A DNA stretch of 64,000 bases from Bacillota bacterium (GTDB taxonomy: Bacteria > Bacillota > Clostridia > Acetivibrionales > DTU013): assembly GCA_023433505.1 (NCBI GenBank), contig JAEZCO010000059.1, forward strand, positions 26,305-90,304, read 5' to 3'. The translations under genes and the position numbers were made by a program. Below, piece by piece: positions 18,133 through 27,403 of the stretch; within the stretch, counting starts at the first letter, position 1; each line of letters begins with the position of its first letter. The notes under the pieces were generated by a model. The model was not told where the DNA came from, searched no databases, and saw only the letters and a program-made list of their open reading frames with translations.

Positions 18133-18168
18133 ATTATACTTCTCATTTCCGTTCAGAAGAAGTATAAT
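18133..18168 (+). promoter_or_regulatory. Inverted repeat overlapping the probable mecA -10 box
   Basis: A perfect 11-base inverted repeat, ATTATACTTCT at 18133-18143 and AGAAGTATAAT at 18158-18168. The right arm contains TATAAT (18163-18168), a likely -10 box for mecA. The -35 region is poor, so a regulator binding the palindrome as operator or activator site is possible. It could also be a hairpin at the transcript start. Confidence 0.5.
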
Positions 18169-18226
18169 AGAAGTAACTACTTATACTGCATCGAAAGTTG
18201 TTGCAGCGATTGAATCGGGTGATGAG

Positions 18227-18853
18227 ATGAAAATAGAAAAAATAAATGAAAATATGATTAAGGTAACAATTTCTACAAATGACCTTCAGGAAAGAAACAT
18301 TGACTTGAACGCCCTGAATTATAACTCGCCCGCCGCCCAGGAGCTGTTCTGGGACATGATGGAGCAGGCGGAAGAGCAGTTTGGCTTCAATCTGTCCGAT
18401 TCCCAGTTGATCATTGAGCCGCTTCCCGATTCCAATGAGGGTTTTATCATCACCATCACCAGACTTGATGAAGACGGTGATTTTGAATCCATCCAGAAAT
18501 ATATCAAGAGCAAGCTGAAGAAAAGCGACCTGAAGGTTAAAAAGAAGAGCCGTAAAGTTTGCTCGGCCATTCTCATTTACTCTTTCAGCGGGATAGATGA
18601 CGTTTGCACCTTGAGCAAGAGAGTTACGGATATTTACTCCGGAGAAAGCACGCTTTACAAATGTAAAGATACCTACTATCTGGTCATGACACGTAACAGC
18701 CTGACGGTGCCAGGTTCTAAAGCTTTTGAGGTCAGCCTCAACGAGTTTGGACAGAAAATCTCCAATATTGGCTTCTTTGAAGGTTATCTGAATGAATACG
18801 GAGAAAAAATAATCGAGGGCAACGCTTTCGAAGTATTGAGAAAATATTTCTAG
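18227..18853 (+). CDS. mecA: Adaptor protein MecA
   Basis: MecA-type adaptor that delivers substrates to the ClpC-ClpP protease and helps assemble the ClpC ring; in Bacillus it controls competence and other regulators. The 208-residue product has the typical N-terminal domain (MKIEKINENMIKVTIS, then the NYNSPAAQELFWDMMEQAEE helix near 30-50) and a C-terminal domain from about 115 with the LSKRVTDIYSGESTLYK segment. The acidic linker is shorter than in Bacillus. The ATG at 18227 follows a weak GGGTGA; upstream in-frame starts would run into the repeat and promoter. A strong terminator follows. Confidence 0.9.
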   Translation: MKIEKINENMIKVTISTNDLQERNIDLNALNYNSPAAQELFWDMMEQAEEQFGFNLSDSQLIIEPLPDSNEGFIITITRLDEDGDFESIQKYIKSKLKKSDLKVKKKSRKVCSAILIYSFSGIDDVCTLSKRVTDIYSGESTLYKCKDTYYLVMTRNSLTVPGSKAFEVSLNEFGQKISNIGFFEGYLNEYGEKIIEGNAFEVLRKYF

Positions 18854-18877
18854 CAATATCCTATGGACTGCAAAAAC

Positions 18878-18920
18878 AAGATCACAAGGATTGGTACAGA
18901 ATATCCTTGTGATCTTTATT
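18878..18920. terminator. Bidirectional terminator between mecA and the VanW-like gene
   Basis: A perfect 14-base stem, AAGATCACAAGGAT at 18878-18891 and ATCCTTGTGATCTT at 18903-18916, with an 11-base loop and a T-rich tail on the plus strand. On the minus strand it is followed by GTTTTTG, a shorter tract. Confidence 0.85.
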
Positions 18921-18928
18921 TTTTTGCC

Positions 18929-20272
18929 TTATTTATCTTCTTCATCTCCCCATACGGTTCCGGGGCCTATCTGGACCATTGCCTTTTCCGGATCATATTT
19001 ATCTTCGCTGATCAGCTCGTCATTCCTGAAGACCTGCACCAGCACCCCCTCTTTGCCAGGGCTCAGCATGATTTTTTCCCCGGGCTTCAAATCCTTGTTT
19101 TCCAGGTTGACTACCGGAGGAGTGAACTTCTGGATGGTTTCAACCCTCAGTTCATAGGACTGCCGTTTGTCCCGCAGGCTCCCGGCCAGATAGATGGTGA
19201 GCTTGTGATCTTCAACCCTTGCAAAAATAATGATTTTATGCTCCAGGGTATTGGTGAATTTAAGATCCCCTCCGTTGCCGGAGATCCAGGCGTCAAGCCC
19301 GGGCTTGATGTACTCGGCTGCCAGCTTGTGCGGCAGTCTTGTTATGGCGTCCTTGCCAATCCCCGCTGTTAGCAGCGCAGCATATAATGTGGAGGCAACC
19401 TGGTCATAGCCCTCGTTATCGTTTTCAAAGCTCTTATCCGAATTCTTCATTACCTGTACAAAGGAAAAGCCGTTTTTTTCAGATGCAGCCGTTCCGGAAC
19501 CTGATACCACCATCCCGTTAATGGCTTTTGCAGCGGTACTTATGGAAGCTAGGAGCTCCGGTACCGTTATTTCTGTCGAATACACGGATAGAACCTGCTC
19601 TATATCTTCGAATTCCTTTAGCTTCAGCCGGGCGTTGATTGCTCTGACCATAGTGCTACCCTTGCCGTCAAGGACCAGAGGTGAATCCAAGCCGTCGGAC
19701 AAATGCTTTCCTATCGCCTGGGCAGTGCTGTCAATATCCAGCTCATATCCGGGAGTTTCAGCCATTTTTACGACCTCTCCGCCTGCCACGGACACAGACG
19801 CATTCACCGGGGCTTTGTTGATTTCTTTTGCAAGCTCAATCAGCTTTTGCCTCAGCTTCCCTTCGTTATATTTGATGACCGGACGGACCTCCAGCCTCTC
19901 ATGACCGAAATAAGCCTTAATGAGGTTCGGAATATAGGCCGCAGACTTCCAGTCTTCCATGAACTTCACCGTGGAAGAGCTGTCCACTGATACGTCAAAA
20001 TCAGCAAAGGGGATCGTGTAGAGAGTATCTGAAAAGGAGATTCTGAAAAGGCTTTTGGAAAATTTAGCGGTGAAGTAATCGTCAATTACTTTGGAAGCTT
20101 CGATTTTTCCCATGCCCCCGATATTTGCACCGCCTACCTGAATCCCGGGAGGCAAAGTACCGCCGGCAGTAAGAGATAGGGCTGCAAGCCCGGCAGCAGC
20201 GGCAAGAGCGCTTTGAACCAAAACTATTATGAAGATCAATACGGTCTTTCGAAGCTTGCCCACAATATTCAC
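18929..20272 (-). CDS. VanW-like protein with peptidoglycan-binding-like domain
   Basis: Probable cell-envelope protein, 447 residues. It starts with a membrane helix (about 9-35) and then has a domain of the type found in YoaR/VanW proteins (about 50-240), a VanW-like region (about 265-380) and a C-terminal beta-rich part (about 385-440) ending in acidic residues. In the VanW region the usual GGGxCQVSTTLY motif is degenerate here: EGYDQVASTLYAALL, without the cysteine. The start is a GTG with only a weak GTGGA ribosome site. Function is unknown for the family; a role near peptidoglycan is inferred. Confidence 0.8.
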   Translation of the reverse strand: MNIVGKLRKTVLIFIIVLVQSALAAAAGLAALSLTAGGTLPPGIQVGGANIGGMGKIEASKVIDDYFTAKFSKSLFRISFSDTLYTIPFADFDVSVDSSSTVKFMEDWKSAAYIPNLIKAYFGHERLEVRPVIKYNEGKLRQKLIELAKEINKAPVNASVSVAGGEVVKMAETPGYELDIDSTAQAIGKHLSDGLDSPLVLDGKGSTMVRAINARLKLKEFEDIEQVLSVYSTEITVPELLASISTAAKAINGMVVSGSGTAASEKNGFSFVQVMKNSDKSFENDNEGYDQVASTLYAALLTAGIGKDAITRLPHKLAAEYIKPGLDAWISGNGGDLKFTNTLEHKIIIFARVEDHKLTIYLAGSLRDKRQSYELRVETIQKFTPPVVNLENKDLKPGEKIMLSPGKEGVLVQVFRNDELISEDKYDPEKAMVQIGPGTVWGDEEDK

Positions 20273-20291
20273 TCCACGTCTTTCTCTTTTG

Positions 20292-20397
20292 TAGCACTAA
20301 AAAGAAAACCTGCCCTTGCTTTACCGAAAATACCGGCCCCAAGAGCCTCAAGCTTTCAGTAAGTCCTACGGGAAGTCATGTTTTCACTGCTGCTTAG
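20292..20397. repeat. Dispersed palindromic repeat, copy D (diverged)
   Basis: A weaker copy in the gap between the VanW-like and PRC-barrel genes. Left part AGCACTAAAAAGAAAACC and CCGAAAATACCGG, right part CTTTCAGTAAGTCC and ACGGGAAGTCATGTTTTCAC then TGCTGCTTA. Block order matches copies at 18.0 and 54.3 kb, but identity is lower. Confidence 0.45.
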
Positions 20398-20520
20398 TTT
20401 TTACACAGTACTGCAGAAAAACATTTGATTACTGTTTGTTTCACTGCAGCATCCGCTTTGAACAAAAGCATTTTATCTGTGATTACTTACTTCTTTCTCT
20501 GGATTATGGAGCTGTTTACT

Positions 20521-20553
20521 AAAAAAGTATAAAGCACCTCAGCGCTTTATACT
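20521..20553 (-). terminator. Intrinsic terminator after the PRC-barrel gene
   Basis: Perfect 10-base stem, AGTATAAAGC at 20526-20535 and GCTTTATACT at 20544-20553. On the minus strand it is followed by a T run (plus-strand A5 at 20521-20525). Confidence 0.85.
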
Positions 20554-20568
20554 TTCAGTGAACCGATA

Positions 20569-21444
20569 TCATGCCTTATTATTCATAACCAATTCAATGA
20601 GCTTGCCCTTCTGTTTTGCTTCATCAATGATCTGGTCGTCTATGAGCATACCGTCGCTTATGATGATATTTCCGCTGCTGTCGGCTATGGTTTTTGTGGC
20701 TCTTCTTCCCTTTAAATATTGCCTTTGCCGCTGCTCAAACAGGATTGCCGCGCTGTTGTCTTCTTCGGCATCCGGAACGGCCTCAATTTCAGCCACAGGG
20801 GGCTCCTCGGGGGAAACTTCCTTATATGCGGCCTCTCCTTCGGAAGAAATATAAGAATCTGTATTGGGAATACTGTAATACTCTTCTATCGGTGAGTTAT
20901 TTTTTTTTTCGAATTCGGACATTCTGTCATCCGAGGTCAGTTGAAGCGGAGTATCCAGCAAGGAGCTTTCCACATCCTCCTTCACCACCGTCAGATTCTT
21001 GCCGAAGGTAATAACGCTGTCCCTTGGAATTAAGCTGACCTTCTTCTGGGTGATATCTTCAATGAACTCAAGGCCTGATATGGTGCAATTGTCGCCTTCG
21101 TCGATATAGATATCGCCGATTTCCCCGATAAGCCTGCCTTTTTTGGTAAGGACCTTGGTGCCTTTTACATGGATATCCTTCTGAAGAAGCTGTATCGCTG
21201 CAGGAATCCGGTTAATATCGGTGATAACCCCTTCATTTTCTATTGTCAGCGCATATTCTCCGATACCCAGCACATCTTCGTTGGGGATAACTCTGGCACT
21301 GAAGATCTGTATCCCGCTGTCAACGACAATATAATCAATAGCTCCTTTTTCAGCATTGATAATGATGCTTTTGACCTTACCTACTTCCGTACCGTCTGAA
21401 ATACTGATTATAGGCAATCCCAATATTTTTTGAGTTTTTTTCAT
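20569..21444 (-). CDS. PRC-barrel domain protein (two barrels)
   Basis: A 291-residue protein with two PRC-barrel units, at about 5-80 (LGLPIISISDGTEVGKVKS) and 92-165 (GTKVLTKKGRLIGEIGDIYI). The barrel is known from photosynthetic reaction-centre H subunits and from small sporulation-related proteins such as YlmC; here it is likely a protein-interaction platform. A low-complexity acidic stretch (about 170-245) precedes a short conserved-looking end (TIADSSGNIIISDGMLIDD, about 254-272). There is no membrane span. The next gene upstream on the same strand codes a membrane protein 45 bases away, suggesting a common transcript. Confidence 0.8.
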   Translation of the reverse strand: MKKTQKILGLPIISISDGTEVGKVKSIIINAEKGAIDYIVVDSGIQIFSARVIPNEDVLGIGEYALTIENEGVITDINRIPAAIQLLQKDIHVKGTKVLTKKGRLIGEIGDIYIDEGDNCTISGLEFIEDITQKKVSLIPRDSVITFGKNLTVVKEDVESSLLDTPLQLTSDDRMSEFEKKNNSPIEEYYSIPNTDSYISSEGEAAYKEVSPEEPPVAEIEAVPDAEEDNSAAILFEQRQRQYLKGRRATKTIADSSGNIIISDGMLIDDQIIDEAKQKGKLIELVMNNKA

Positions 21445-21489
21445 TGCTCAATTTACCCCCTTAATTTCATGTGCAGGAATACAGAACAG

Positions 21490-22428
21490 CTATACATCCA
21501 TATAGAATAAATTATTTTCAATTTCATTGCGCACCCGGTCATCCATCAAACCGTTATATGTATCAAAATAGGTTGACAGCATATCTCTGGCAAAATCAAC
21601 CTGTCCGATAGCCTTGTACAACACGCATATATCCAGTACGATCCAGAAGGTGAGATCCTTGCCGGGCTGCCTGTCCAGGGCATACATAAAATAGAGTATG
21701 GCGCCCTCGCAATCACCCTGGCTTTTGAGCCTGAACGCCTCATCCACACACTCGTCAAGACTTAGCTTATCCGCTGCATCAACGGCTCCACCCTCTTCGT
21801 CAATCCTGTCAACAACCGAAAATGTCTCGATTTGCTGAAGAATACCCTGAGAAAGTGAATTATCCTGCTCAAAAGTTTCTAATCTCATTTTATCAATATT
21901 TTCTTCGCTGTCAACAGATTTTTCTAAGTTATTTTCTACTTGCTGCCCATTCCCGTCAATCGTTGAGCGGAGATTTGCAGTTTCGACAATCCGGCTGTCA
22001 TAGATTTCCTCCAGATAGTTTCTTTCCTCCTGAACGCTTTCATTGGCAGAGGCTGCCGCCATATCAGCGTCAGGCGCCGTCACACCGGCATTTGCGCCTG
22101 TCTTCTTAAAGCCTGATGCAATGGCTGCAAAAGTGCTGTCGGGTATGATAATGCTGATGGCAATACTTAAGATCAGCACCAGCAGAATAAAAAACAGCAG
22201 CGTTGCCGCCAGCACAAAGGTCAGCTGAGGGATATCCACCATAATGCCTTTGCCGGAGGAGACAAGGTTAAAAATGCCCGGAAACAGCAGTCCTGATAGA
22301 ACGGAACTGAGGGAAATGGCAAGAATCATCCGGTAATTCAGCATATCTTTTTTATTTAAAACATACATTAACAGCGCCGAGGTAACTGCAACAATCCCAA
22401 AGACAACGATAATGTAAATTGCTAGCAT
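21490..22428 (-). CDS. Unknown membrane protein with TPR-like C terminus
   Basis: Not recognised by family. The 312-residue product has about three membrane spans in the first 100 residues (starting LAIYIIVVFGIVAVTSALLM, then a long hydrophobic stretch around 70-98), an acidic, low-complexity linker (about 100-215) and a helical C-terminal part resembling a tetratricopeptide pair (LDECVDEAFRLKSQGDCEGA and following, about 222-300). The cytoplasmic helical part could bind a partner. It sits between the MASE3-SpoIIE phosphatase and the PRC-barrel gene on the same strand, so the three may form one functional unit. This is inference from position only. Confidence 0.6.
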   Translation of the reverse strand: MLAIYIIVVFGIVAVTSALLMYVLNKKDMLNYRMILAISLSSVLSGLLFPGIFNLVSSGKGIMVDIPQLTFVLAATLLFFILLVLILSIAISIIIPDSTFAAIASGFKKTGANAGVTAPDADMAAASANESVQEERNYLEEIYDSRIVETANLRSTIDGNGQQVENNLEKSVDSEENIDKMRLETFEQDNSLSQGILQQIETFSVVDRIDEEGGAVDAADKLSLDECVDEAFRLKSQGDCEGAILYFMYALDRQPGKDLTFWIVLDICVLYKAIGQVDFARDMLSTYFDTYNGLMDDRVRNEIENNLFYMDV

Positions 22429-22579
22429 AAAGCCCTCCCGAGTCTTTTCATTGGTGGCCGGCTACTGCCGTATAAGCATTCTTAGTGCTATTACAATATT
22501 CGATAAATAACAGCATAATTCCTGCATTATCCATAAAAAATTTGACCAGATTCAGGAGACGCGGATGTCTGGAGCCGGA

Positions 22580-24262
22580 TCAGTCGATATCCAGCATGAA
22601 GAAGGTGATATCGTCGGAAATTTTTTTCCCGTTGATGTAGCCATATAAATCCTGTTTCAATGCATTGACCATATCTTTTCCACTATTCCCTACACCTTTT
22701 GCTAGATTGGTTTTAAGCCTTTCTACACCATAATGCCTGTTCTCCGCATTTTTTGCTTCAATCAGTCCATCCGTGTAGAAAAATAACTTGTCACCCCGGC
22801 ACAATTCCAGGTAACTATCCGCGTAAGTGACACTAACAACATTTTTCAGTTTACAGATGGGAAGCCCGCTGACCGGAATATCCCAAATTTCTCCATTCCC
22901 TTTAATGACAATAGGCGCTACATTCAAGCCGGCAGAACTGTAAACCAGCTTTTTCGCCTGGGTGTCATAGATTGCATAAACCAGCACCATATAAACTTCA
23001 TCTTTAAAATTGGTATTGTTAAAGGAATCAAAAACACTTTGCAGGACCCGGGATGGAGAGGAAACACTTCCTGTACTGATATCCATGTCCCTTCGATTGT
23101 CAATACACTGCTTTAAAAATACCGTCAGCATTGCCGCCGGCACTCCATGACCGGATACGTCGCATATATAGAAGGCGTAGTGTTGATCATCCAGCATGAA
23201 TATGTCATAAAGGTCACCGCTGAGCCGTTCCGCAGGATGGTATACCGCATTGAAGGCCAGATCCCTTGTATCGGGCAGCGCCACAGGCAGCATGCCTTTT
23301 TGTATGCCCCTTGCATAATTGAGATCATCCATCAGCCTTTTATTGACGCTTTTCAGCTGCCTTGTCCTCTGTTCAACAATGATATCAAGGCTTTCGGCGT
23401 AGTTCCTCAGCTTTTTCTCGGCTTCAGACAGTTCAATATAGGGTTTTTGGACATTTCGTACAAAAGCCACCCTGAAAATTATATAATAGGCAATTACCTT
23501 ATAAATATGACCCAGGTAATTGTATATGTCATATACCTGATTATAACGGACAAAAGCCAGCTCGCTGAAAATGCTGAGAATAACGGAGCCGCAGATCAAC
23601 GCACTAAGCTTGTCGCCCGTCTTCAAATAGGTCGTCAGGGATTTGATGCCTGAAATGGTCATCAGGAGCATGATCAGGTATTCCAGGTTTATCTTTGCCG
23701 GAGTAAGGCCTTTCCCTTCGATATACATCGCCGGGAAGAAATTCGGATAATAGGTTACAACAACAAGAATGACCCCCGAAATAAGCACAACCCCAAAGCA
23801 TAATATATTTTTGCTGATTTTCGACCTTATTTCCAGATTCATAAAGACAGCCAGAATAAAAAACAATGCTGAAAAAAATCTTCCGATGATCCAGAAGGTT
23901 GTCGCCCTATTGGCTGTGAGGTTATCAATAAAAAAATCCGGCATGCCCTTAAAGCTAAGCATATGGAAGAAATCTACAATGGCCACCAGCATAAGGATGC
24001 AGCCAAGGACGATTGTTCTGAGCCTGTGTGTCTGCGTATAGGTATAGTAAGATACGAGGAAAATGGACATACATACAATAATGCCCGAGGTCTCGAATAA
24101 ATTGTGCCAGGTCAGGTAGGATGCAACATTGATCAGACTGCTGAACTGGTGCTGAAAACGAAATGCCATTTCAAAAAACAGGTAGGAAAATAAGGCAAGG
24201 GAGAAAAGAAATATTAAGGACTTTCTTGTCTTGACAAACTCCACCGGGCTTTTACTGTTCAT
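22580..24262 (-). CDS. Membrane sensor phosphatase: MASE3 domain plus SpoIIE/PP2C domain
   Basis: A 560-residue signalling protein. Residues about 15-265 form an integral-membrane sensor of the MASE3 type with roughly eight spans and His/Phe-rich segments such as DFFHMLSFKGMPDFF. Residues about 270-310 are a coiled coil (LSEAEKKLRNYAESL), and about 335-558 a SpoIIE-type PP2C phosphatase with metal-binding motifs ERLSGDLYDIF and CDVSGHGVPAAM. Such enzymes dephosphorylate anti-anti-sigma factors or other serine-phosphorylated partners. AAGGTG lies before the ATG. No anti-sigma or STAS gene is adjacent, so the target is unknown. The hypothetical membrane gene follows on the same strand after 151 bases. 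Confidence 0.9.
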   Translation of the reverse strand: MNSKSPVEFVKTRKSLIFLFSLALFSYLFFEMAFRFQHQFSSLINVASYLTWHNLFETSGIIVCMSIFLVSYYTYTQTHRLRTIVLGCILMLVAIVDFFHMLSFKGMPDFFIDNLTANRATTFWIIGRFFSALFFILAVFMNLEIRSKISKNILCFGVVLISGVILVVVTYYPNFFPAMYIEGKGLTPAKINLEYLIMLLMTISGIKSLTTYLKTGDKLSALICGSVILSIFSELAFVRYNQVYDIYNYLGHIYKVIAYYIIFRVAFVRNVQKPYIELSEAEKKLRNYAESLDIIVEQRTRQLKSVNKRLMDDLNYARGIQKGMLPVALPDTRDLAFNAVYHPAERLSGDLYDIFMLDDQHYAFYICDVSGHGVPAAMLTVFLKQCIDNRRDMDISTGSVSSPSRVLQSVFDSFNNTNFKDEVYMVLVYAIYDTQAKKLVYSSAGLNVAPIVIKGNGEIWDIPVSGLPICKLKNVVSVTYADSYLELCRGDKLFFYTDGLIEAKNAENRHYGVERLKTNLAKGVGNSGKDMVNALKQDLYGYINGKKISDDITFFMLDID

Positions 24263-24407
24263 CCATTTGCACCTTTATCGATAATATCTACATAATGTTG
24301 CATTTACATTGATTTTATCACTATTTCACCATAGATACAATGCAAATGGCTCTGCGGCGAAACATTTTATTTAACCCTTTATTGTTTATTCCGTCGAATT
24401 ATTGCAT

Positions 24408-24458
24408 AAAAAAGAGGAGACGGTCCCCCTGGTTTTTCCAAACCACGTGAACCGTCTC
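24408..24458 (-). terminator. Intrinsic terminator after lon
   Basis: Arms GAGACGGT at 24417-24424 and ACCGTCTC at 24451-24458 with a nested GGTTT/AAACC hairpin in the loop; minus-strand U run from the A6 tract at 24408-24413. Confidence 0.7.
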
Positions 24459-24487
24459 TAGGGATAGTTAAGCGCAGTGCTTATACT

Positions 24488-26920
24488 TTAATGCGTCTGT
24501 TCCACTTTGGCGGATAATGGCTGCTCTTCGGCCACCACCAGCTTTTCGCCGTTTTCCCTGGCATCGTGTACAGTATTTTTAACCTTGCGTTTTACCAGGG
24601 CGGTGCTTAAAACCGTGTCCATATCCGAAGCAAGGATGAATTTCAGCTTCTTTCTCACATTTTCGGGGATCTCGTCGATATCCTTCTTGTTATCCACCGG
24701 CACGATAATGATTTCTATACCCGCCCTGTGCGCTGCAAGAACCTTTTCTTTGAGACCGCCTATAGGCAATACTCTTCCCCTCAAAGTGATTTCGCCCGTC
24801 ATGGCAACGTTCCTTTTCACCGCCAGGCCCGTCAAGGCCGAAACCATGGCCGTAGCCAGCGTAATGCCGGCAGAAGGTCCATCCTTGGGTATGGCGCCCT
24901 CAGGCACGTGAATGTGAATATCATACTTGGTGTGGAAATCCGGATCTATTTTCAGTTGCAACACCCTGGACCGGATAAAGCTCATTGCAGCCCTGGCGGA
25001 TTCTTTCATCACTTCCCCCAGATGCCCCGTAAGCTCCAGCTTTCCGCTTCCGTTCATCAGAGTAACCTCGATGCTCAGCGTATCTCCGCCCACAGGCGTC
25101 CATGCCAGACCGGTCGCTATACCGACTTCATCGACCTCATTGGCCTTGTCATATCTGAATTTCTTAGAGCCCAGATATTTTTCAAGGCTGCCGCCGGTGA
25201 TGGTGATAGATCTCCTGCCCGCGGATACGATGGTCCGCGCCGCTTTTCTGCATACCGCGGCCACTTCACGTTCAAGCGTCCTCACACCTGCTTCTCTGGT
25301 ATAATAATTGATAATCCCCCTCACAGCTTCCTCGTCAAATTTCAGATTCCTTTTATTCAGGCCATGAGCCTGAATCTGCTTCGGGACAAGATATTTGGAG
25401 GCAATATTCAATTTTTCCTCCTCCGTATACCCTGAGATTGCTATGACTTCCATCCTGTCCAGCAAAGGCCGGGGTATCGTCTCCAAACTGTTTGCCGTCG
25501 TCAGGAACATCACATCCGACAAATCAAAAGGCAGTTCAAGATAATGATCTCTGAAAGCGAAGTTCTGTTCGCCGTCAAGGACCTCCAGCATTGCTGATGC
25601 CGGATCTCCCCTGAAATCGCTGCTCATTTTGTCGATTTCATCCAGAAGGATCAGCGGATTCTTTGACGCTGCCTGTTTCAAGACAGTCAATATTCTTCCG
25701 GGCATGGCTCCCACATAGGTGCGCCTGTGTCCTCTGATTTCCGCTTCATCTCTTACGCCGCCCAGGGACATTCTTACATAGTTCCTGTTGAGCGCTCTGG
25801 CGATGGATTTGGCGATGGAGGTTTTACCTACGCCGGGAGGTCCCACCAGGCAAAGGATCGGTCCCTTCAGGTTATTTTGCAGCTTTCTGATTGCCAGGTA
25901 TTCAATGATTCTTTCCTTTACCTTTTCAAGGCCGTAATGGTCTTCCTCAAGGATTTCCTCCGCCCGCTTCAGGTCAATGATCTCTTCGGTGGCCGTGTTC
26001 CAAGGAAGATCGAAGATCCAGTCAAGGTACGTCCTGATTACAGAGCCTTCCGCGGATCCCGAAGGCATCTTGAGAAGCCTGTCAAGCTCCTTCAGTACCT
26101 TTTTCTCCGCTTCTTCGGGCAGATTGGCTTTATCCAGCCTCTCCTTGTATTCCTCCACCTCGCCGGCGACGCCTTCCTTGTCACCCAGTTCGTTTTGAAT
26201 TGCCTTGATCTGTTCCCTCAGGTAATATTCCTTTTGCATCTTGTCTATCTGCTTGCGCACACGGGCATTAATATTTTTTTCCACCTCAAGGATCTCGATT
26301 TCCTTCATCAGGATCTCAAGGAGCTTCTCCATTCTTTCGGCAGGATGGAATTCATCCATGATCTCCTGTTTTTGCTCCACCTTCAGAAAAATATTGGACG
26401 CAATAATATCCGAAAGCTGGCCGATATCCTCGACATTCATCACTGACAGCAGGGTATCTGAGGATACTTTGTTGCTGAGCTTCACATATTCTTCAAAGGT
26501 ACCGATGACCCTTCTTTTTAAAGCTTCCAGCTCTACCATCTTCGGCTCGTCAAGAGTGATCATCTTTTCCGTAACCTCGGCGGTAAAGAAAGGTTCGGTT
26601 TGCAGGAATTCGCTGATTTCAGCCCTGCTTATCCCCTCCACCAGCACCCGTATGGTATCCCCGGGCAAGCGTAACAGCTGTTTGACTCTTGAAATGGTAC
26701 CTACTTTGTAGACATCCTCTTCAGACGGAGAATCATTCTTTGCATCCTTCTGGGTAACGAGGAATATCATCTGATTATTGAGCATTGCGTCATCCAGGGC
26801 TTTAATGGACTTTTCTCTACCGACGTCAAACGTCAATATCATATATGGAAACACGGTAAGCCCTCTTAAAGGCAGCAACGGCAGTGCCTGTTTTTTTACA
26901 CTCTTTTTCATGTTTGGCAT
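24488..26920 (-). CDS. lon: ATP-dependent protease La (Lon)
   Basis: Hexameric AAA+ serine protease for misfolded and regulatory proteins. All Lon domains are visible in 810 residues: an N-terminal substrate-binding domain (about 12-205), coiled-coil linker (about 210-300), AAA+ module with Walker A GPPGVGKTS (about 365) and Walker B LILLDEID, and the protease domain with PKDGPSAG (catalytic serine near 690) and a lysine about 43 residues later. The proposed ATG has AAGGGATGG upstream; a second ATG three codons later has no ribosome site. It is monocistronic, with a terminator downstream. A single GGTCAAA heptamer covers the start but without the second half needed for a CtsR site. Confidence 0.97.
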   Translation of the reverse strand: MPNMKKSVKKQALPLLPLRGLTVFPYMILTFDVGREKSIKALDDAMLNNQMIFLVTQKDAKNDSPSEEDVYKVGTISRVKQLLRLPGDTIRVLVEGISRAEISEFLQTEPFFTAEVTEKMITLDEPKMVELEALKRRVIGTFEEYVKLSNKVSSDTLLSVMNVEDIGQLSDIIASNIFLKVEQKQEIMDEFHPAERMEKLLEILMKEIEILEVEKNINARVRKQIDKMQKEYYLREQIKAIQNELGDKEGVAGEVEEYKERLDKANLPEEAEKKVLKELDRLLKMPSGSAEGSVIRTYLDWIFDLPWNTATEEIIDLKRAEEILEEDHYGLEKVKERIIEYLAIRKLQNNLKGPILCLVGPPGVGKTSIAKSIARALNRNYVRMSLGGVRDEAEIRGHRRTYVGAMPGRILTVLKQAASKNPLILLDEIDKMSSDFRGDPASAMLEVLDGEQNFAFRDHYLELPFDLSDVMFLTTANSLETIPRPLLDRMEVIAISGYTEEEKLNIASKYLVPKQIQAHGLNKRNLKFDEEAVRGIINYYTREAGVRTLEREVAAVCRKAARTIVSAGRRSITITGGSLEKYLGSKKFRYDKANEVDEVGIATGLAWTPVGGDTLSIEVTLMNGSGKLELTGHLGEVMKESARAAMSFIRSRVLQLKIDPDFHTKYDIHIHVPEGAIPKDGPSAGITLATAMVSALTGLAVKRNVAMTGEITLRGRVLPIGGLKEKVLAAHRAGIEIIIVPVDNKKDIDEIPENVRKKLKFILASDMDTVLSTALVKRKVKNTVHDARENGEKLVVAEEQPLSAKVEQTH

Positions 26921-27037
26921 TTGACCATCCCTTCACAAAATTAAAATCATTGGTTTCTATCTCTATCATTTCTGTACTACATACTAAATCATATTAATGA
27001 TCCGGCTTGTTTATTAACAGACAATTCAATTTCCAAT

Positions 27038-27224
27038 GGGGGCATCCCCCCATACCCCCTCGCTGCGGGCGAAATGAATCCGCTCTGCGCTACACTTCGT
27101 GAGCCACGCCTAAACGTGGCGTTTGAACAACGTCTGCTGGGGATTGCAACCCTCCACATATACTACAGCTTATTCATTCGGTAACCCCCGCCTATGAGGA
27201 GGGGGGGACTGTGACGTTGTTCAA
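27038..27224. repeat. Structured repeat-like element with 12-bp inverted ends
   Basis: The part 27123-27224 is bounded by a perfect 12-base inverted repeat, TTGAACAACGTC at 27123-27134 and GACGTTGTTCAA at 27213-27224. Inside, CCCCC-CCT-ATG-AGG-GGGGG near 27184-27206 folds into a nested hairpin. Left of it lie two more hairpins: GGGGG/CCCCC near 27038-27056 and CCACG/CGTGG near 27101-27118. Base composition differs sharply from both flanks. It could be a miniature transposable element, the remnant of an insertion sequence or a structured RNA. Confidence 0.5.
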
Positions 27225-27403
27225 TGGACTCTATTATAACTTTAACAATATTCTTTTTCAATTGTTTTATATGGCATGTCAGGCAAAGCTTTCCCAAAAA
27301 GCAATATTTTCCGCTAAATTCTGCGTAATCGATATATACGATATATACCCTATACTAAGTATCGGAAAAAAGTTTTTTTTAATAATGAGTTTTTACAGCC
27401 TCG

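Noticed and set aside
26905..26925. CtsR operator at the lon start
   Set aside because: Only one GGTCAAA heptamer is present; the second copy of the tandem site is missing.
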